The notes beneath the pieces were generated by a model. The model was not told the DNA's origin and ran no database searches. It worked only from the letters and a program-made list of their open reading frames with translations. A stretch of 64,000 nt of DNA from CALODP01 sp942492055 (GTDB lineage: Bacteria > Bacteroidota > Ignavibacteria > Ignavibacteriales > Melioribacteraceae). The first letter of the stretch is position 1. The number at the start of each line of letters is the position of its first letter. Below are positions 8,835 to 17,682 of this stretch, piece by piece. The position numbers and the translations under genes were made by a program. The DNA is taken from the NCBI GenBank assembly GCA_942492055.1, contig CALODP010000002.1:310001-374000 (forward strand), written 5' to 3'.

Positions 8835-9344
8835 ATGTCAAAGAAAATATTTAGTTCTTTATTAATCGCGACTTTTGTTATAATTATTATTAGCTATTAT
8901 TTGGGTTATACTTTTGTAATTTACGCTGTAGGCTGTGAGTATAAACCAATTGGGGTAACAATAAATGATACCATAAAAATATTCGATGACTTTGATTTTA
9001 GAAATGGAAAATGGGAAGCGTATATAATTTTATCGAATGATGATTTGTATAAAGAAAATAAATGTAAAAGAAATTTATTAAAATTATCAGATTTAGAATT
9101 TCTAAATAAATTAAAAACAAATTGGAGTTTTATAATTAAAGGTGGCGATATGGCTACCGTAACAAGTAGATTATTATTGTATGAAGCTGGCGAATTAAGA
9201 TTTTCAGCTGGAATAGTTATCCATGAAGATAATAGTGGATTACAAAATCGTAATTTAGGATGGTTAGAAGCAGTTAATAATAGTGAAATGACAAAAATAA
9301 TTGACCATTTTGAACCAGTATATTGGCCAATAATTATATTGTAA
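8835..9344 (+). CDS. Candidate immunity protein, one N-terminal membrane helix
   Basis: A 169-residue protein with an N-terminal hydrophobic segment (about residues 6-32, IFSSLLIATFVIIIISYYLGY) and a soluble remainder. I do not recognise the family. Its ATG directly abuts the stop of an Rhs toxin-tip remnant, which is where the matching immunity gene normally stands. The gene is intact although the toxin part is broken, as expected when an old immunity gene is kept. Function is inferred from position only. Confidence 0.6.
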   Translation: MSKKIFSSLLIATFVIIIISYYLGYTFVIYAVGCEYKPIGVTINDTIKIFDDFDFRNGKWEAYIILSNDDLYKENKCKRNLLKLSDLEFLNKLKTNWSFIIKGGDMATVTSRLLLYEAGELRFSAGIVIHEDNSGLQNRNLGWLEAVNNSEMTKIIDHFEPVYWPIIIL

Positions 9345-9670
9345 TAATTTCAGTGATGTCATTATTTCCCGTGGCGTCAGGATTTCTGTTCGGATGCCTT
9401 ATAATTATAATTTGGTTCATTTACTACCGATTCGGACTGTTTTAACTGGTCGTTCTTTACACAGATGTTAACAACATCTATGCTACCATTCAATCACTAA
9501 ACAAGGTAAATTAATAAAAGTTGGTATTAAATATTATACGAACAGAGCCTCTACGGAATATTTGCGTTTTCTTCGGAGTGGTTTATCATTCGCACATTAT
9601 GTAAACAGTACACCTAATATTTGCAGATAACCCTTCGGACAAGATATTTGGTTTAGCTTAAGAGGTGTAG
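9345..9670. other. Non-coding spacer in the Rhs remnant region
   Basis: No gene or recognised motif. Short open stretches such as KYYTNRASTEYLRF near 9525-9570 may be decayed Rhs or tip coding sequence, but I cannot align them to anything. Confidence 0.3.
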
Positions 9671-9811
9671 TCGTTAAATAATCGTATAAAGCTGTTTGAT
9701 CTCAATAGGATGCAAGTTAAAAACAAGAAAGGCAATATTTATCAATTTCGAAAAGGAGGCGCTGGTCAAGGCGAATACATAGGGCATAATATAAAAAAAG
9801 GAAGAGGATAA
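9671..9811 (+). pseudogene. Toxin-tip remnant 2
   Basis: An open frame after a TAG at 9668-9670 encodes about 46 residues ending in YQFRKGGAGQGEYIGHNIKK then GRG. It has no start codon or Rhs core in front. Its TAA overlaps the ATG of the next gene by one base (TAATG), a translational-coupling arrangement typical of toxin-immunity pairs. It looks like the last part of a displaced polymorphic-toxin tip. Confidence 0.5.
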
Positions 9812-10203
9812 TGGCAACTTTAATGAAAATTGAATTTGTTTTATTTAATTATGAATGCAAATTTGCGCATTTAATTAATGAGATTGGTATTCAAGCTACT
9901 AAAACATGGAATAAGGGGGAGTATATTGGAGGTTCTTTATTAAAAAGAAAACACTATGGATGGGTGCTAGATGTAAGCTGCTATGATTTAGACAAAGGAC
10001 AAGAAGAGATTATTAACAAAATAAGTCCCTATAAGAAAAAATTATTAGATGTTGCCAAGGAGTATAAATGCCAAATGGAGCTTGCTTTTGCTTTGTATAT
10101 TGACAGAGATGACATTCCCGCCTTCAATTTAAATAACGAAATTATTGAGTTAATTTCTGAATTCAAAGGCGAGATTGATGTTGATATCTATATTAAAGGT
10201 TAA
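9811..10203 (+). CDS. DUF4279-like protein, probable immunity protein
   Basis: A 130-residue cytoplasmic protein. The layout, IGIQATKTWNKGEYIGG, then YGWVLDVSCYDLDKGQEEII, a middle LLDVAKEYKC and a final INVD/IDVDIYIKG strand, matches DUF4279, a small family often encoded behind polymorphic toxins. Its start overlaps the stop of the toxin-tip remnant at 9671-9811 and a GGAAGAGGA ribosome site lies just before the ATG. I infer an orphan immunity protein retained after loss of its toxin. DUF4279 assignment is from memory of the family pattern. Confidence 0.65.
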   Translation: MATLMKIEFVLFNYECKFAHLINEIGIQATKTWNKGEYIGGSLLKRKHYGWVLDVSCYDLDKGQEEIINKISPYKKKLLDVAKEYKCQMELAFALYIDRDDIPAFNLNNEIIELISEFKGEIDVDIYIKG

Positions 10204-10228
10204 GCTTGATGTAGAATGTGATATATTC

Positions 10229-10291
10229 TACAAACATTGTTGCCCAAAAATAGTTTTCTCTACGCTCCACATTGTAACTCTCCTAGATCCG
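10229..10291. repeat. 63-bp dispersed repeat, copy 1
   Basis: Matches 11196-11258 in the same orientation. The shared core CTACGCTCCACATTGTAACT is identical, followed by CTCCTAGATC; the first half (CAAACATTG then AAAAAT) is diverged. Both copies follow a gene stop in the Rhs remnant region. Confidence 0.75.
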
Positions 10292-10403
10292 GATTGAATA
10301 AATTACTTCAAGAATAAGAAAGCGGAAAAATTAAGATTTGTTAGGGGAAAATAGATAGAGTAAATCTTGTTAATTAATTTTTAACACTTAAAGAGAGTCT
10401 TAA

Positions 10404-11075
10404 ATGAAAAATAATAAGATGGGAAATGTACTATTCCCGTTATTTTTTTTAACAATTATGTCTTTATTGCTAAATAACTGTGATCGGAGAACCGAAAATA
10501 TTATTAATCAAGAATATAGTACTGCAAAATCTTTTTTCCCGGAAGTATTTGTAGATCATTTTCCTAAAAAACTGAGCAACGAAATTGGAGTTAGTATTTG
10601 TTCTTTAACGGAAACATCATCTACCATGCCGCTTTGTTTAATAGTCACTGATAAAATATGTAATAAGTCGGACTCATTATATATTTCCTCTTTAATTGAC
10701 CATTCTGTTGTAGAATATATTCCTAGCGATTCATCTCTTTTGATTGTCGATCGATTTCGAAATCAAGCCAATGAACTAGAATTTGATCTCATTTTATCTT
10801 CATGTGATTCTACTTATATTGATTGTGATCGTTATGTCGGGAAATTACCTGTCCCAAATTTCTTTTTTAGTAAGTATCATAGTCTAGAATACGAAAATCG
10901 ACTAAGTGATGATTTTAGAATATATGTTTTGGAATCAAAGTCAGGGAAATATTGGGATAAAGAAAAGCTGAAAGATGAAATATATATGCCTGTTGGGTGG
11001 GAGCATGGATATTCCAAAGGAATAGCGTTAAACGTTGTAGAAAATATTATTGTTTATTGGTTTATTATTTGGTAA
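10404..11075 (+). CDS. Lipoprotein of unknown function in the Rhs remnant region
   Basis: A 223-residue protein with a lipoprotein signal: a basic start, hydrophobic core and LLNNC lipobox with Cys26. The mature part is acidic and unrecognised, with several cysteines (ICSL, PLCLIV, KICNKS, SSCDSTYIDC). The gene stands between two Rhs remnants, and periplasmic lipoproteins can act as immunity factors against Rhs effectors, but no tip is attached to it here, so this is only a guess. AAGAGAGTCTTAA precedes the ATG. It is flanked on both sides by copies of the same dispersed repeat. Confidence 0.6.
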   Translation: MKNNKMGNVLFPLFFLTIMSLLLNNCDRRTENIINQEYSTAKSFFPEVFVDHFPKKLSNEIGVSICSLTETSSTMPLCLIVTDKICNKSDSLYISSLIDHSVVEYIPSDSSLLIVDRFRNQANELEFDLILSSCDSTYIDCDRYVGKLPVPNFFFSKYHSLEYENRLSDDFRIYVLESKSGKYWDKEKLKDEIYMPVGWEHGYSKGIALNVVENIIVYWFIIW

Positions 11076-11138
11076 TAATATGATTAGCCTATCCGGAACT
11101 TCCGGATAGTTTCCAATTTCCTTCGACAAGTTGTGAGA

Positions 11139-11195
11139 TAGTAATAAATCTAAGCGAATATTATCGTTAACAAACCTGCCTCCATGAATGATATA
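11139..11195. repeat. 57-bp dispersed repeat, copy 1
   Basis: The segment from TAGTAATAAATCTAAGCG to CATGAATGATATATC matches 18904-18961 at most positions, same orientation. It runs straight into the 63-bp repeat at 11196. Shorter related pieces (GAATGATATCTCATGCAAAA) lie near 18990. Confidence 0.7.
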
Positions 11196-11258
11196 TCCAG
11201 CAAACATTGCCACAAAAATTAATCCTCTCTACGCTCCACATTGTAACTCTCCTAGATC
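11196..11258. repeat. 63-bp dispersed repeat, copy 2
   Basis: Second copy of the repeat at 10229-10291, with the identical stretch CTACGCTCCACATTGTAACT. With the 57-bp repeat immediately before it, it forms a composite repeat of about 120 bases upstream of the second Rhs core fragment. Confidence 0.75.
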
Positions 11259-11341
11259 ATGCCTACGCCGGGAGTGGAGTCGAAGTATGCTAACTGCTAA
11301 GTTAACAGCATTCCATAGCCGAAAGAGAAAACGTAGTAAGT

Positions 11342-11806
11342 GCTCAAGATTATTATCCTTACGGCTCAATTTTACGAGAGTTTAACAATTCACAACCAAA
11401 TGAGAAATATAAATTCACTGAAAAAGAATGTGATACCGAGACAAACCTTGATTATCTCGAAGTAAGGTATTATAATTCTAATATTGCTCGTTGGTGTAGT
11501 GTTGATCCGCTGGCACATCTTTATGAAGGCTGGTCTCCGTACAACTACGGCTCCAGCTGATGTGAGTTCGCAAGATAGGGAGACACTTAAAATCCGAGAT
11601 GGAATGACAGAAACTGAGTTTGTGAGAAAACTAGTTGAATCTAGGAATAGTTATGATAGCAAAGTTAAATATGCTCCTATACCAACTGGCAACCGGAGGA
11701 ACAGTAACTCAATAGTCGGGAGTACATTAAGAGCATCAGGCTCAAATTATAACCATCTAGATGGACTCCTGGTTGGTATAAAAATGTTCTGCCATCTCAA
11801 AGATAG
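11342..11806 (+). pseudogene. Rhs repeat core plus toxin-tip remnant 3
   Basis: From 11342 one frame reads AQDYYPYGSILREFN, EKYKFTEKECDTETNLDYLE, VRYYNSNIARWCSVDPLA and WSPYNYGSS, ending at TGA 11558-11560: a recognisable Rhs core. A frameshift near 11550 leads to the tip frame (SSQDRETLKIRDGMTETEF, then RRNSNSIVGSTLRASGS). A second shift near 11755 gives PSRWTPGWYKNVLPSQR and a stop at 11804-11806, which looks like the true end. The NSNS...PGW...LP pattern resembles C-terminal domains I associate with Rhs effectors, but I cannot name the activity. At least two frameshifts make it non-functional. Confidence 0.85.
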
Positions 11807-11834
11807 GAGCTATAATAATATTTCTGAGGAAAAA

Positions 11835-12341
11835 ATGAATAGTAAAATTAGTTTAGTAATTATTCTATTTATCTTAGGTGCAATAATGGGTTGCAATGAA
11901 AACAAAAGCGAAACTTGGGGATTAAATACGATCGGTTATAAAGATAAAATAGTTTTCTCAGAGGGAGTTAAATCAAAAGACATCACATTTACAGCACCCA
12001 AAACATCAAGTAAATATGAATTGCGATTTTATTTTGCAAATGTCGATATGACACAACCACACAGTAACGTGTTAGAAATACAAAAAGAAATTGTAAAATC
12101 TTTTGATGAGTTTGAGTATAAAATTGTTGAGAAAACTACTGGTACAATTATTAAGGAGGGGAAGAAATCTCTTAGTTTTGGTAGCATGTCACCCTTATTA
12201 TATTGGATTAGTACCAAAATCAAATTTATTGAAGGTAGAGAATATATTATAACACTTAAACTCCCAAGCATTGGCAAGAATGCGGATTTATTTTCTGATG
12301 TTTATTTTGTTATTGGAGAAAGTCCTAACGCATATCTTTAA
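11835..12341 (+). CDS. Lipoprotein behind an Rhs tip, candidate immunity protein
   Basis: I place the start at the ATG 11835, giving 168 residues with a lipoprotein signal (MNSKISLVIILFILGAIMGC, lipobox GAIMGC). A GAGGAAAAA ribosome site precedes this ATG. A longer in-frame reading exists from 11484, but it only runs through the toxin-tip remnant. The mature part is mostly beta-strand-like (YELRFYFANVDMT, EYIITLKLPSIG) and unrecognised. Its position 28 bases behind the end of the Rhs tip, and its periplasmic location, suggest an immunity role; this is inference. Confidence 0.65.
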   Translation: MNSKISLVIILFILGAIMGCNENKSETWGLNTIGYKDKIVFSEGVKSKDITFTAPKTSSKYELRFYFANVDMTQPHSNVLEIQKEIVKSFDEFEYKIVEKTTGTIIKEGKKSLSFGSMSPLLYWISTKIKFIEGREYIITLKLPSIGKNADLFSDVYFVIGESPNAYL

Positions 12342-13093
12342 TAAATATAGCTAAGGTATATCAGTCGCTCCACAAAGAGTGGCTGTTTTGTTCTAAACGG
12401 ACAAACCTAATGAGCTGACAATAACACATAATATAAGAAGGCGAGCTTTACATAATGCTACTGTTAAAGGAAAACCACTCTTTTCCTTTTTTCGCCGTTC
12501 TTTGCCGGGAGCTTGTTGAAAACCAGGCTCCTGACTGGCTGAAAGCCAGGCCTCTGACTGGTCGAAGTGTTCTCAGTGTTCTCGGTGACCTCTGTGGTTA
12601 ATCCTCTTTTTCCTAAGTCTACTCAGCGTGGTTGCTGTCTCTGATCCGGTTGAAAATTCGGTAATTAACGAACCTATGCTGAAAGCCAGGCTCCTGACTG
12701 GCTGAAAGCCAGGCCTCTGACTGGCCGGGAGCGGAGTCGAAGTTTTCTGGGGCAATCCAAAAGACGAATGTAGCATGCTTACTGAGCGGAGTCGAAGTAA
12801 GCTTACTATTAAGTAGAATCCCATTAAATTTTCCCCTCGACTCCCTTTCGACAAGCTCAAGGAAAGCTCGGGGAACATTGCTCGTATCGCAACTAAAAAG
12901 TTACTACCTAGTGCTAAATTGACAGCATTGCTTGAGGGGAAGAGCTAGAGAAGCGGAGGGACGTTCTATGTGGTTTTGTTTTGTTGCTTTTTGATTTATC
13001 TACGGAGTCGATTTCTTCTGCCTTAGGACTTTTCCTATTCAGTTAGGAGTTTATTATTTGTGAGCTTGTATTAGTATTTATCGGCACCGTAGA
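12342..13093. other. Repeat-rich intergenic region
   Basis: No credible gene. It holds two blocks of a motif of the type GAAAgCCAGGC-N4-GACTGG (12513-12561 and 12679-12724), one copy of the CTCAGTGTTCTCGGTGACCT type repeat seen in arrays near 19.3-20.3 kb (12569-12600), and several short GCGGAGTCGAAGT words (around 12728 and 12784). Open frames here on either strand are by-products of these repeats. Confidence 0.6.
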
Positions 13094-13440
13094 TCGTAGC
13101 TCCCGACAAAGGGGGTGTGAAAAACAACCGGAAATCCCGGACCAATAGAGCTCGTTTACGAACACCATATGTGCCAGCACCAGCGGTGCGTTATGCCTGT
13201 AGCGCCGGCGGCGCGTCATGTCTGTTAGCTCCGGATGGAGCGGCATTCTTGTTTCCATGCTCCTATTACGGAATAATTCGGGTTGTTATCCCGAAAGGGT
13301 TGTGAATTATTTGAAGCGAAAAGGGGAATAGAGTTTAATAAATTTAAAAATAAGTTTTGTTGCATGCCAAAAACGCAATTATATAGTTGAATAAAATAAA
13401 ACAATAACTTAACTTAATTCCGTAATTGCTGATTTTTAAT
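13094..13440. repeat. Multi-hairpin repeat, copy B
   Basis: Second copy of the element at 4991-5312, same orientation, with about 25 extra bases before the first hairpin. The three GC-rich hairpins, the flanking TTCGGG/CCCGAA stem and the AT-rich tail ending near TTAACTTAATTCCG are shared. Like copy A, it lies just upstream of a series of gene cassettes. Confidence 0.85.
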
Positions 13441-13478
13441 ATGCGGATGATATGCCGAAATTTTCCGCATAATTATAT

Positions 13479-13485
13479 GTTAGGA
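13479..13485. other. Probable 5' boundary of the second cassette series (GTTAGGA)
   Basis: GTTAGGA differs by one base from GTTAGGC, the complement of the R'' box GCCTAAC that ends this first cassette at 14069. A small hairpin, TGCGGA (13442-13447) with TCCGCA (13464-13469), lies just upstream. Confidence 0.45.
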
Positions 13486-13510
13486 TGATACCATTTTAAT
13501 AAGGAAAAAA

Positions 13511-14062
13511 ATGTCGTTTGAGAATACAATTTTAATTACAATTATAGATAAATGTGTAATTGGTTTAATGATTTTATTTACAGCATTGTATATCAACAAA
13601 AAATTGGAAAAATATAAGTTTCTAATTACTAGGCAAGGCAAAATAAAAGATATTAAATATGAAAAAGTAGCAAAAATAATTGACGATATGTGGAAGTGTG
13701 TTTCGTCCATCAATGCAATGATAGGTGGTTACAAAAGAAAGGAAGGAGTAGGAAATATGGCTTCCATTAAAAGCATTATCGAAAATGATAGCAATTATAA
13801 ACAAAAAGCAGAAGAAGATTATAATAATACAATATTGCAATATGCTGATATGATTGTAGAATTACAGAAAAGAGTTAATTCTTCTTACTTTTATTTAGGA
13901 AAAGATTTGTATGTTAAAGCTACTAATATATCTGAGATTTTTAATGGTTTTGCATTTGCTATTTTAAATAGCAATATGGAAAGTGATTTGTTAAATGACA
14001 TTCAAGATATTGAAGTGCGAATTCATAGTTTTGAAGATGATGCACTGAAATATATTACTTAA
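13511..14062 (+). CDS. Membrane-anchored helical protein of unknown function (cassette-borne)
   Basis: A 183-residue protein with one N-terminal membrane helix (about residues 8-28, ILITIIDKCVIGLMILFTALYI) followed by a long, charged, mostly helical cytoplasmic part with no motif I recognise. AAGGAAAAAA precedes the ATG. The gene is alone in its cassette: boundary at 13479, attC starting at 14069, only six bases after the stop. Such close spacing between stop codon and attC is usual for cassettes. Function unknown. Confidence 0.65.
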   Translation: MSFENTILITIIDKCVIGLMILFTALYINKKLEKYKFLITRQGKIKDIKYEKVAKIIDDMWKCVSSINAMIGGYKRKEGVGNMASIKSIIENDSNYKQKAEEDYNNTILQYADMIVELQKRVNSSYFYLGKDLYVKATNISEIFNGFAFAILNSNMESDLLNDIQDIEVRIHSFEDDALKYIT

Positions 14063-14068
14063 TTCTAA

Positions 14069-14251
14069 GCCTAACCCGCAAATCAACCGGACGCCCTAGT
14101 TTGTTTGGCTATTTTAGAATTTGAAGTTTTGCGTTTTATTTAAATTGGTAGCTCTAAGTAATTGTATTAATTAAATGTTTTATAAATTTTAGAGTGTGCA
14201 ATATTTGGCATCCCTGTTCTGAGGCGCCGGTTATTTGCCACGCCGTTATGT
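14069..14251. other. attC recombination site
   Basis: R'' box GCCTAAC (14069-14075) and R' box GTTATGT (14245-14251) bound 183 bases. The left arm reads GCAAAT-C-AACCGG-A-CGCC, and the right arm in reverse complement reads GCAAATAACCGGCGCC. The arms therefore pair exactly except for two extra bases (C and A) on one side, the extrahelical bases that mark true attC sites. Confidence 0.85.
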
Positions 14252-14273
14252 TACTTTTTAAAAATGAGATTTT

Positions 14274-16352
14274 ATGGCTCTAATATTCCCTTCACTCGAA
14301 ATATTGGAAAGGCAAAAAGTAAAGTTAACCGATGGAGAATCAAAACTATTAAAATACTTGTATAGTGTTTTGGATGACAGTTTTGAAATTTATTCCCAAC
14401 CTTTTTTAAATGGTGATAGACCAGATATCATTATTATGCGTAAAGGTTCGGGTGTTTTAATTATAGAGGTAAAGGACTGGAACCTAAGTAGTTATTCAAC
14501 TGACAATCACGGCAACTGGATAGTAAATAACTCTATTATTCGCTCTCCAATTCAACAAGTGTTAACATACAAAGAAAACTTATACAATCTTCATATCGCA
14601 AACTTATTAGAAAAAAATATAAAAGAGCCAAAGCATTGGGGTATAGTAAATTGTGCAATATATTTCCATTGTGAAAATACAGCTGCAGTTAATGACTTCA
14701 TATACTACAGAGCAAATGATAAAAAAAAGAAATTTCTATCTCATTTTGATTTCATTGGAAAAGACGGCTTAACAAAAGAGAACATATATAGTATTCTAAA
14801 GAAACGTAGGCTACTAAAAGACTCATATTATTTTAATAATGATCTATACAATAGCATAAAAATATTTTTACAACCACCCCAACACGCACTTGATGATGGC
14901 AAAGACATCCCCTACACCCAAGAACAAAAAATATTATCCATTAGTGAAGAAGGGAAAGAACAAAAAATTAAAGGTGTTGCTGGTTGTGGTAAAACTTTAG
15001 TTCTAGCTAAAAGAGCGGTGAATGCCCATAAACGAACTGATAGAAAAATACTTATACTAACATACAATATCACACTTATCAATTATATCCACGATAGAAT
15101 TAGTGAAGTAAGAGAGGATTTTTCATGGGACAATTTTTATATAAATAATTACCACGATTTTATTTCAAGAGAGCTAAATAATAATGGATTACAAATCAAC
15201 ATACCTGAGGAATTTGATAAATGGACAAAAGATAAAAAAGATGTATTTTTCGAAAAGTATTACAGCAATGAAAAATTATTCGAATCAGTTAAAGACAGAA
15301 TCTATAAATATGATGCCATTTTTATAGATGAAGTGCAAGATTATAAGATACAATGGCTTAGAATAATTAAAAATTACTTTTTAAAAAATGGAGGTGAATA
15401 CGTTCTATTTGGCGACGAAAAACAGAATATTTATAAACTTGAAATGGAGATAGACAAAAAACCAAGAACAAATATTCTAGGGGCTTGGAATCAAAGCCTT
15501 AATAAAACATTTCGTCTTTCTAACAAAATAGCACAAATAGCAATTGAATTTCAAAAACATTTTTTTACCAAAAAGTATGATTTTGATTCGATGGAAATTG
15601 CAAATCCATCTTTATTTGACGAAAAATTCGTTTATTTGAGTTCTCCTGAAGCGTCAATTGATGAAGTAAGTACATTTATAATGAATGAATCAAAGAAAAT
15701 CAATGCACATCCAAATGATAATTGTATTTTATCTGGTAAAATTGACACACTAAAAGAAATAGACTCGTTTATTCGTCACTCAACTTTGCAAAACACTCAA
15801 ACTATGTTCGAGACAAAAGAAGTCCTTTTTAAACTATTATTTGATTTCAAGTATGACGACAAAGATAAAATCTTGGGCGAAGGGATAAAACATTTTAAGC
15901 ATAACATTAATAATTTGATTTTAGCTTTGTGCTATTGGGAACATCTAGATAGCATTCCCGCACAGTCTAAGTTTCAAAAGTTAATTGACAATTCTACTTT
16001 TGATATTGACTCATTTCGAATATGGATTTCAAAGTTCGTATCAACAAAAGAAAAGTATATCCTTACTAAAGATTCAGCTAGATATTTATATGATAACAGA
16101 ATCGAAATGATTAGAAAAAACAAAAAAAGAAATTTTCGAATGAATCTTGGTTTAATGAAACTATCCACAACCCATAGCTTTAAAGGTTGGGAAATAAAAA
16201 ATCTCTTTTTGGTTATTGAAAATACTAATTCTGATAAGTTTGTTTCCCCAGAACTAATTTATACAGCATTGACAAGATGTAGAAATAATTTATTTGTTTT
16301 CAATATTGGCAATACTGAGTATGATGAATTTTTTGGCTCTATGTCAATTTAA
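14274..16352 (+). CDS. NERD nuclease domain-UvrD-type helicase fusion (cassette-borne)
   Basis: This 692-residue protein begins with a NERD nuclease-like domain (RPDIIIM then VLIIEVKDWN, residues 49-70; Asp51, Glu65 and Lys67 fit the nuclease core). A superfamily 1 helicase follows: Walker A GVAGCGKT (234-241), Walker B AIFIDEVQD (348-356), motif III LFGDEKQNIY, motif IV-like NKTFRLSNKIA, motif V TTHSFKGWEI and motif VI IYTALTRCRNNLFVF. All helicase motifs are present. NERD-helicase proteins are frequent in defence islands and plasmids, but the action of this one is unknown. It is the sole gene of a cassette with its boundary at GTTATGT (14245) and the matching ACATAAC at 16359. Confidence 0.88.
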   Translation: MALIFPSLEILERQKVKLTDGESKLLKYLYSVLDDSFEIYSQPFLNGDRPDIIIMRKGSGVLIIEVKDWNLSSYSTDNHGNWIVNNSIIRSPIQQVLTYKENLYNLHIANLLEKNIKEPKHWGIVNCAIYFHCENTAAVNDFIYYRANDKKKKFLSHFDFIGKDGLTKENIYSILKKRRLLKDSYYFNNDLYNSIKIFLQPPQHALDDGKDIPYTQEQKILSISEEGKEQKIKGVAGCGKTLVLAKRAVNAHKRTDRKILILTYNITLINYIHDRISEVREDFSWDNFYINNYHDFISRELNNNGLQINIPEEFDKWTKDKKDVFFEKYYSNEKLFESVKDRIYKYDAIFIDEVQDYKIQWLRIIKNYFLKNGGEYVLFGDEKQNIYKLEMEIDKKPRTNILGAWNQSLNKTFRLSNKIAQIAIEFQKHFFTKKYDFDSMEIANPSLFDEKFVYLSSPEASIDEVSTFIMNESKKINAHPNDNCILSGKIDTLKEIDSFIRHSTLQNTQTMFETKEVLFKLLFDFKYDDKDKILGEGIKHFKHNINNLILALCYWEHLDSIPAQSKFQKLIDNSTFDIDSFRIWISKFVSTKEKYILTKDSARYLYDNRIEMIRKNKKRNFRMNLGLMKLSTTHSFKGWEIKNLFLVIENTNSDKFVSPELIYTALTRCRNNLFVFNIGNTEYDEFFGSMSI

Positions 16353-16358
16353 GACGTA

Positions 16359-16587
16359 ACATAACAAGCCGCTCAAGACCGACCGCTGTTACGGTTTGGG
16401 TGTAGTGCAATTTTAAGGTTTATGTTTTTCGTTCGGTCCGGCAGCTGCCGGATTCTAAGTAGTTTGTAAATGTAAGTTAGGTCGCCGCCAGTGCGGTGGA
16501 ATTTACTGGCGGCTACTAATTATAAATATTCGTTGTTAGTTAAGCATTGCTGTGTTGGGCGGCGGCTTAGCGGCAACATCGTTAGGC
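16359..16587. other. attC recombination site (long)
   Basis: R'' box ACATAAC (16359-16365) is the exact reverse complement of the cassette start GTTATGT at 14245. The site ends with a canonical R' box GTTAGGC (16581-16587). The left arm GCCGCT-C-AAG-A-CCG-A-CCGC pairs with a right arm reading GCCGCTAAGCCGCCGC in reverse complement, leaving three extrahelical bases. At 229 bases it is longer than most attC sites. Confidence 0.85.
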
Positions 16588-16602
16588 AGTAGGATAATAA
16601 AA

Positions 16603-17469
16603 ATGGAAAATCACCAAGTTAAGCCTTCAAAATTATCACCGTTATGGGTAATCTCACTTTTTGTTTCTTTAACTGAAGTGGTTACTGGAATTGCAGTTAC
16701 ACAAGCTACAAATGGAATTCAAATTGCTTTAACATCATTTGTTATTCTCTTTCCGCTTTTAGTAGCTAGTGCTTTCTTTATCATTCTATGGAACCGACCT
16801 TATGTTTTCTATCCCCCAAATGAGTTCGCTAATGGTGTTGACGTTTCAAAATATGTTGAGGCAATGGCACCAAAGGTCGAAAACCTTAAAGCCGATTTAG
16901 AAGCTGAACTTGAAAATATAAAGGCGAGAATTGATATTGAATTTCAAAGCATTCAAGAAAAAAATAAGGATTTATCTGAATACTTATTTGAAGTATCATC
17001 TCAATCTGAAAAAACCAAATTAGCATTCTCTGATTTCAAGAAAGAATTAGATTCAAAGAAGAAAAGTGTATCTGTTATACTAACAGATTTTATGACTAAT
17101 TCAGTTTTCCGTATTCATATTGTTCACGTTACAAAAGATCCAGCCACCGAGAAAGAAAAAATGTTGGCCAATTCTTTAGTTAGTCAGTTGCAGAAAAAAG
17201 GTTACAAAACTTCAACCGGAGGCTGGGGGAGTTCTTTTTACTTATCGACTTTCAAATCGAAAAAACTATGGAAAGACATCAAAATCATTGCGCTAAATGA
17301 TGACACATCATTAGTCAATAAGGTATCTAATATTGTCAAAAATTCTGTTGATATTCCTGTGAGTATAATTAGTAAAGCTGAATTTGAGAATTCTTCAAAT
17401 CGAGACGGAATGCTTTCTAAATCGATACCAGAAAATACTGACTTAGTAATTGCACATTGTATCAATTAA
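16603..17469 (+). CDS. Two-helix membrane protein with coiled coil, unknown (cassette-borne)
   Basis: I take the ATG at 16603 (288 residues); an in-frame GTG at 16552 lies inside the attC arm and would add attC-encoded residues. Two membrane helices (about residues 12-34 and 40-62) are followed by NRPYVFYPPNEF, a charged coiled-coil segment (about 90-140) and a C-terminal alpha/beta domain of about 130 residues (SVFRIHIVHVT, KIIALND, DLVIAHC). I do not recognise the family. The topology, membrane pair plus cytoplasmic sensor-like domain, resembles effectors of some phage-defence systems, but this is only a resemblance. Confidence 0.65.
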   Translation: MENHQVKPSKLSPLWVISLFVSLTEVVTGIAVTQATNGIQIALTSFVILFPLLVASAFFIILWNRPYVFYPPNEFANGVDVSKYVEAMAPKVENLKADLEAELENIKARIDIEFQSIQEKNKDLSEYLFEVSSQSEKTKLAFSDFKKELDSKKKSVSVILTDFMTNSVFRIHIVHVTKDPATEKEKMLANSLVSQLQKKGYKTSTGGWGSSFYLSTFKSKKLWKDIKIIALNDDTSLVNKVSNIVKNSVDIPVSIISKAEFENSSNRDGMLSKSIPENTDLVIAHCIN

Positions 17470-17471
17470 CT

Positions 17472-17659
17472 GCCTAACCCGCCGCTCAACACGGACAGCG
17501 TTTTTCAGAGTGGCATTTGTGAAATTATGAAGTTGTGGTTGCAAAGTTGAGTTGCTCTTTAAGGTAGTTTGTTCTAAGAAATATTTTTATAAATAAAAGT
17601 TGTTGCGGTTATTCGGCACTCTTATTCTGGGCTGCCGGTTAGCGGCAACGTCGTTATAC
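17472..17659. other. attC recombination site
   Basis: R'' box GCCTAAC (17472-17478) is the exact reverse complement of the cassette start GTTAGGC at 16581. R' box GTTATAC is at 17653-17659. The left arm GCCGCT-C-AAC-A-CGG-A-CAGC pairs with GCCGCTAACCGGCAGC (right arm, reverse complement), again with three extra bases on one side only. Length is 188 bases. Confidence 0.85.
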
Positions 17660-17682
17660 GTAATATTAAAATTGAGGATGTA

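Noticed and set aside
12573..12878. A 101-codon minus-strand frame
   Set aside because: Made of the dispersed CTCAGTG and CCAGGC repeats, ending in the typical NHRGHREH peptide; no gene signals.
16552..16602. GTG start for the cassette protein at 16603
   Set aside because: The extension is encoded by the attC arm and R' box, so the similarity to coding sequence is accidental.
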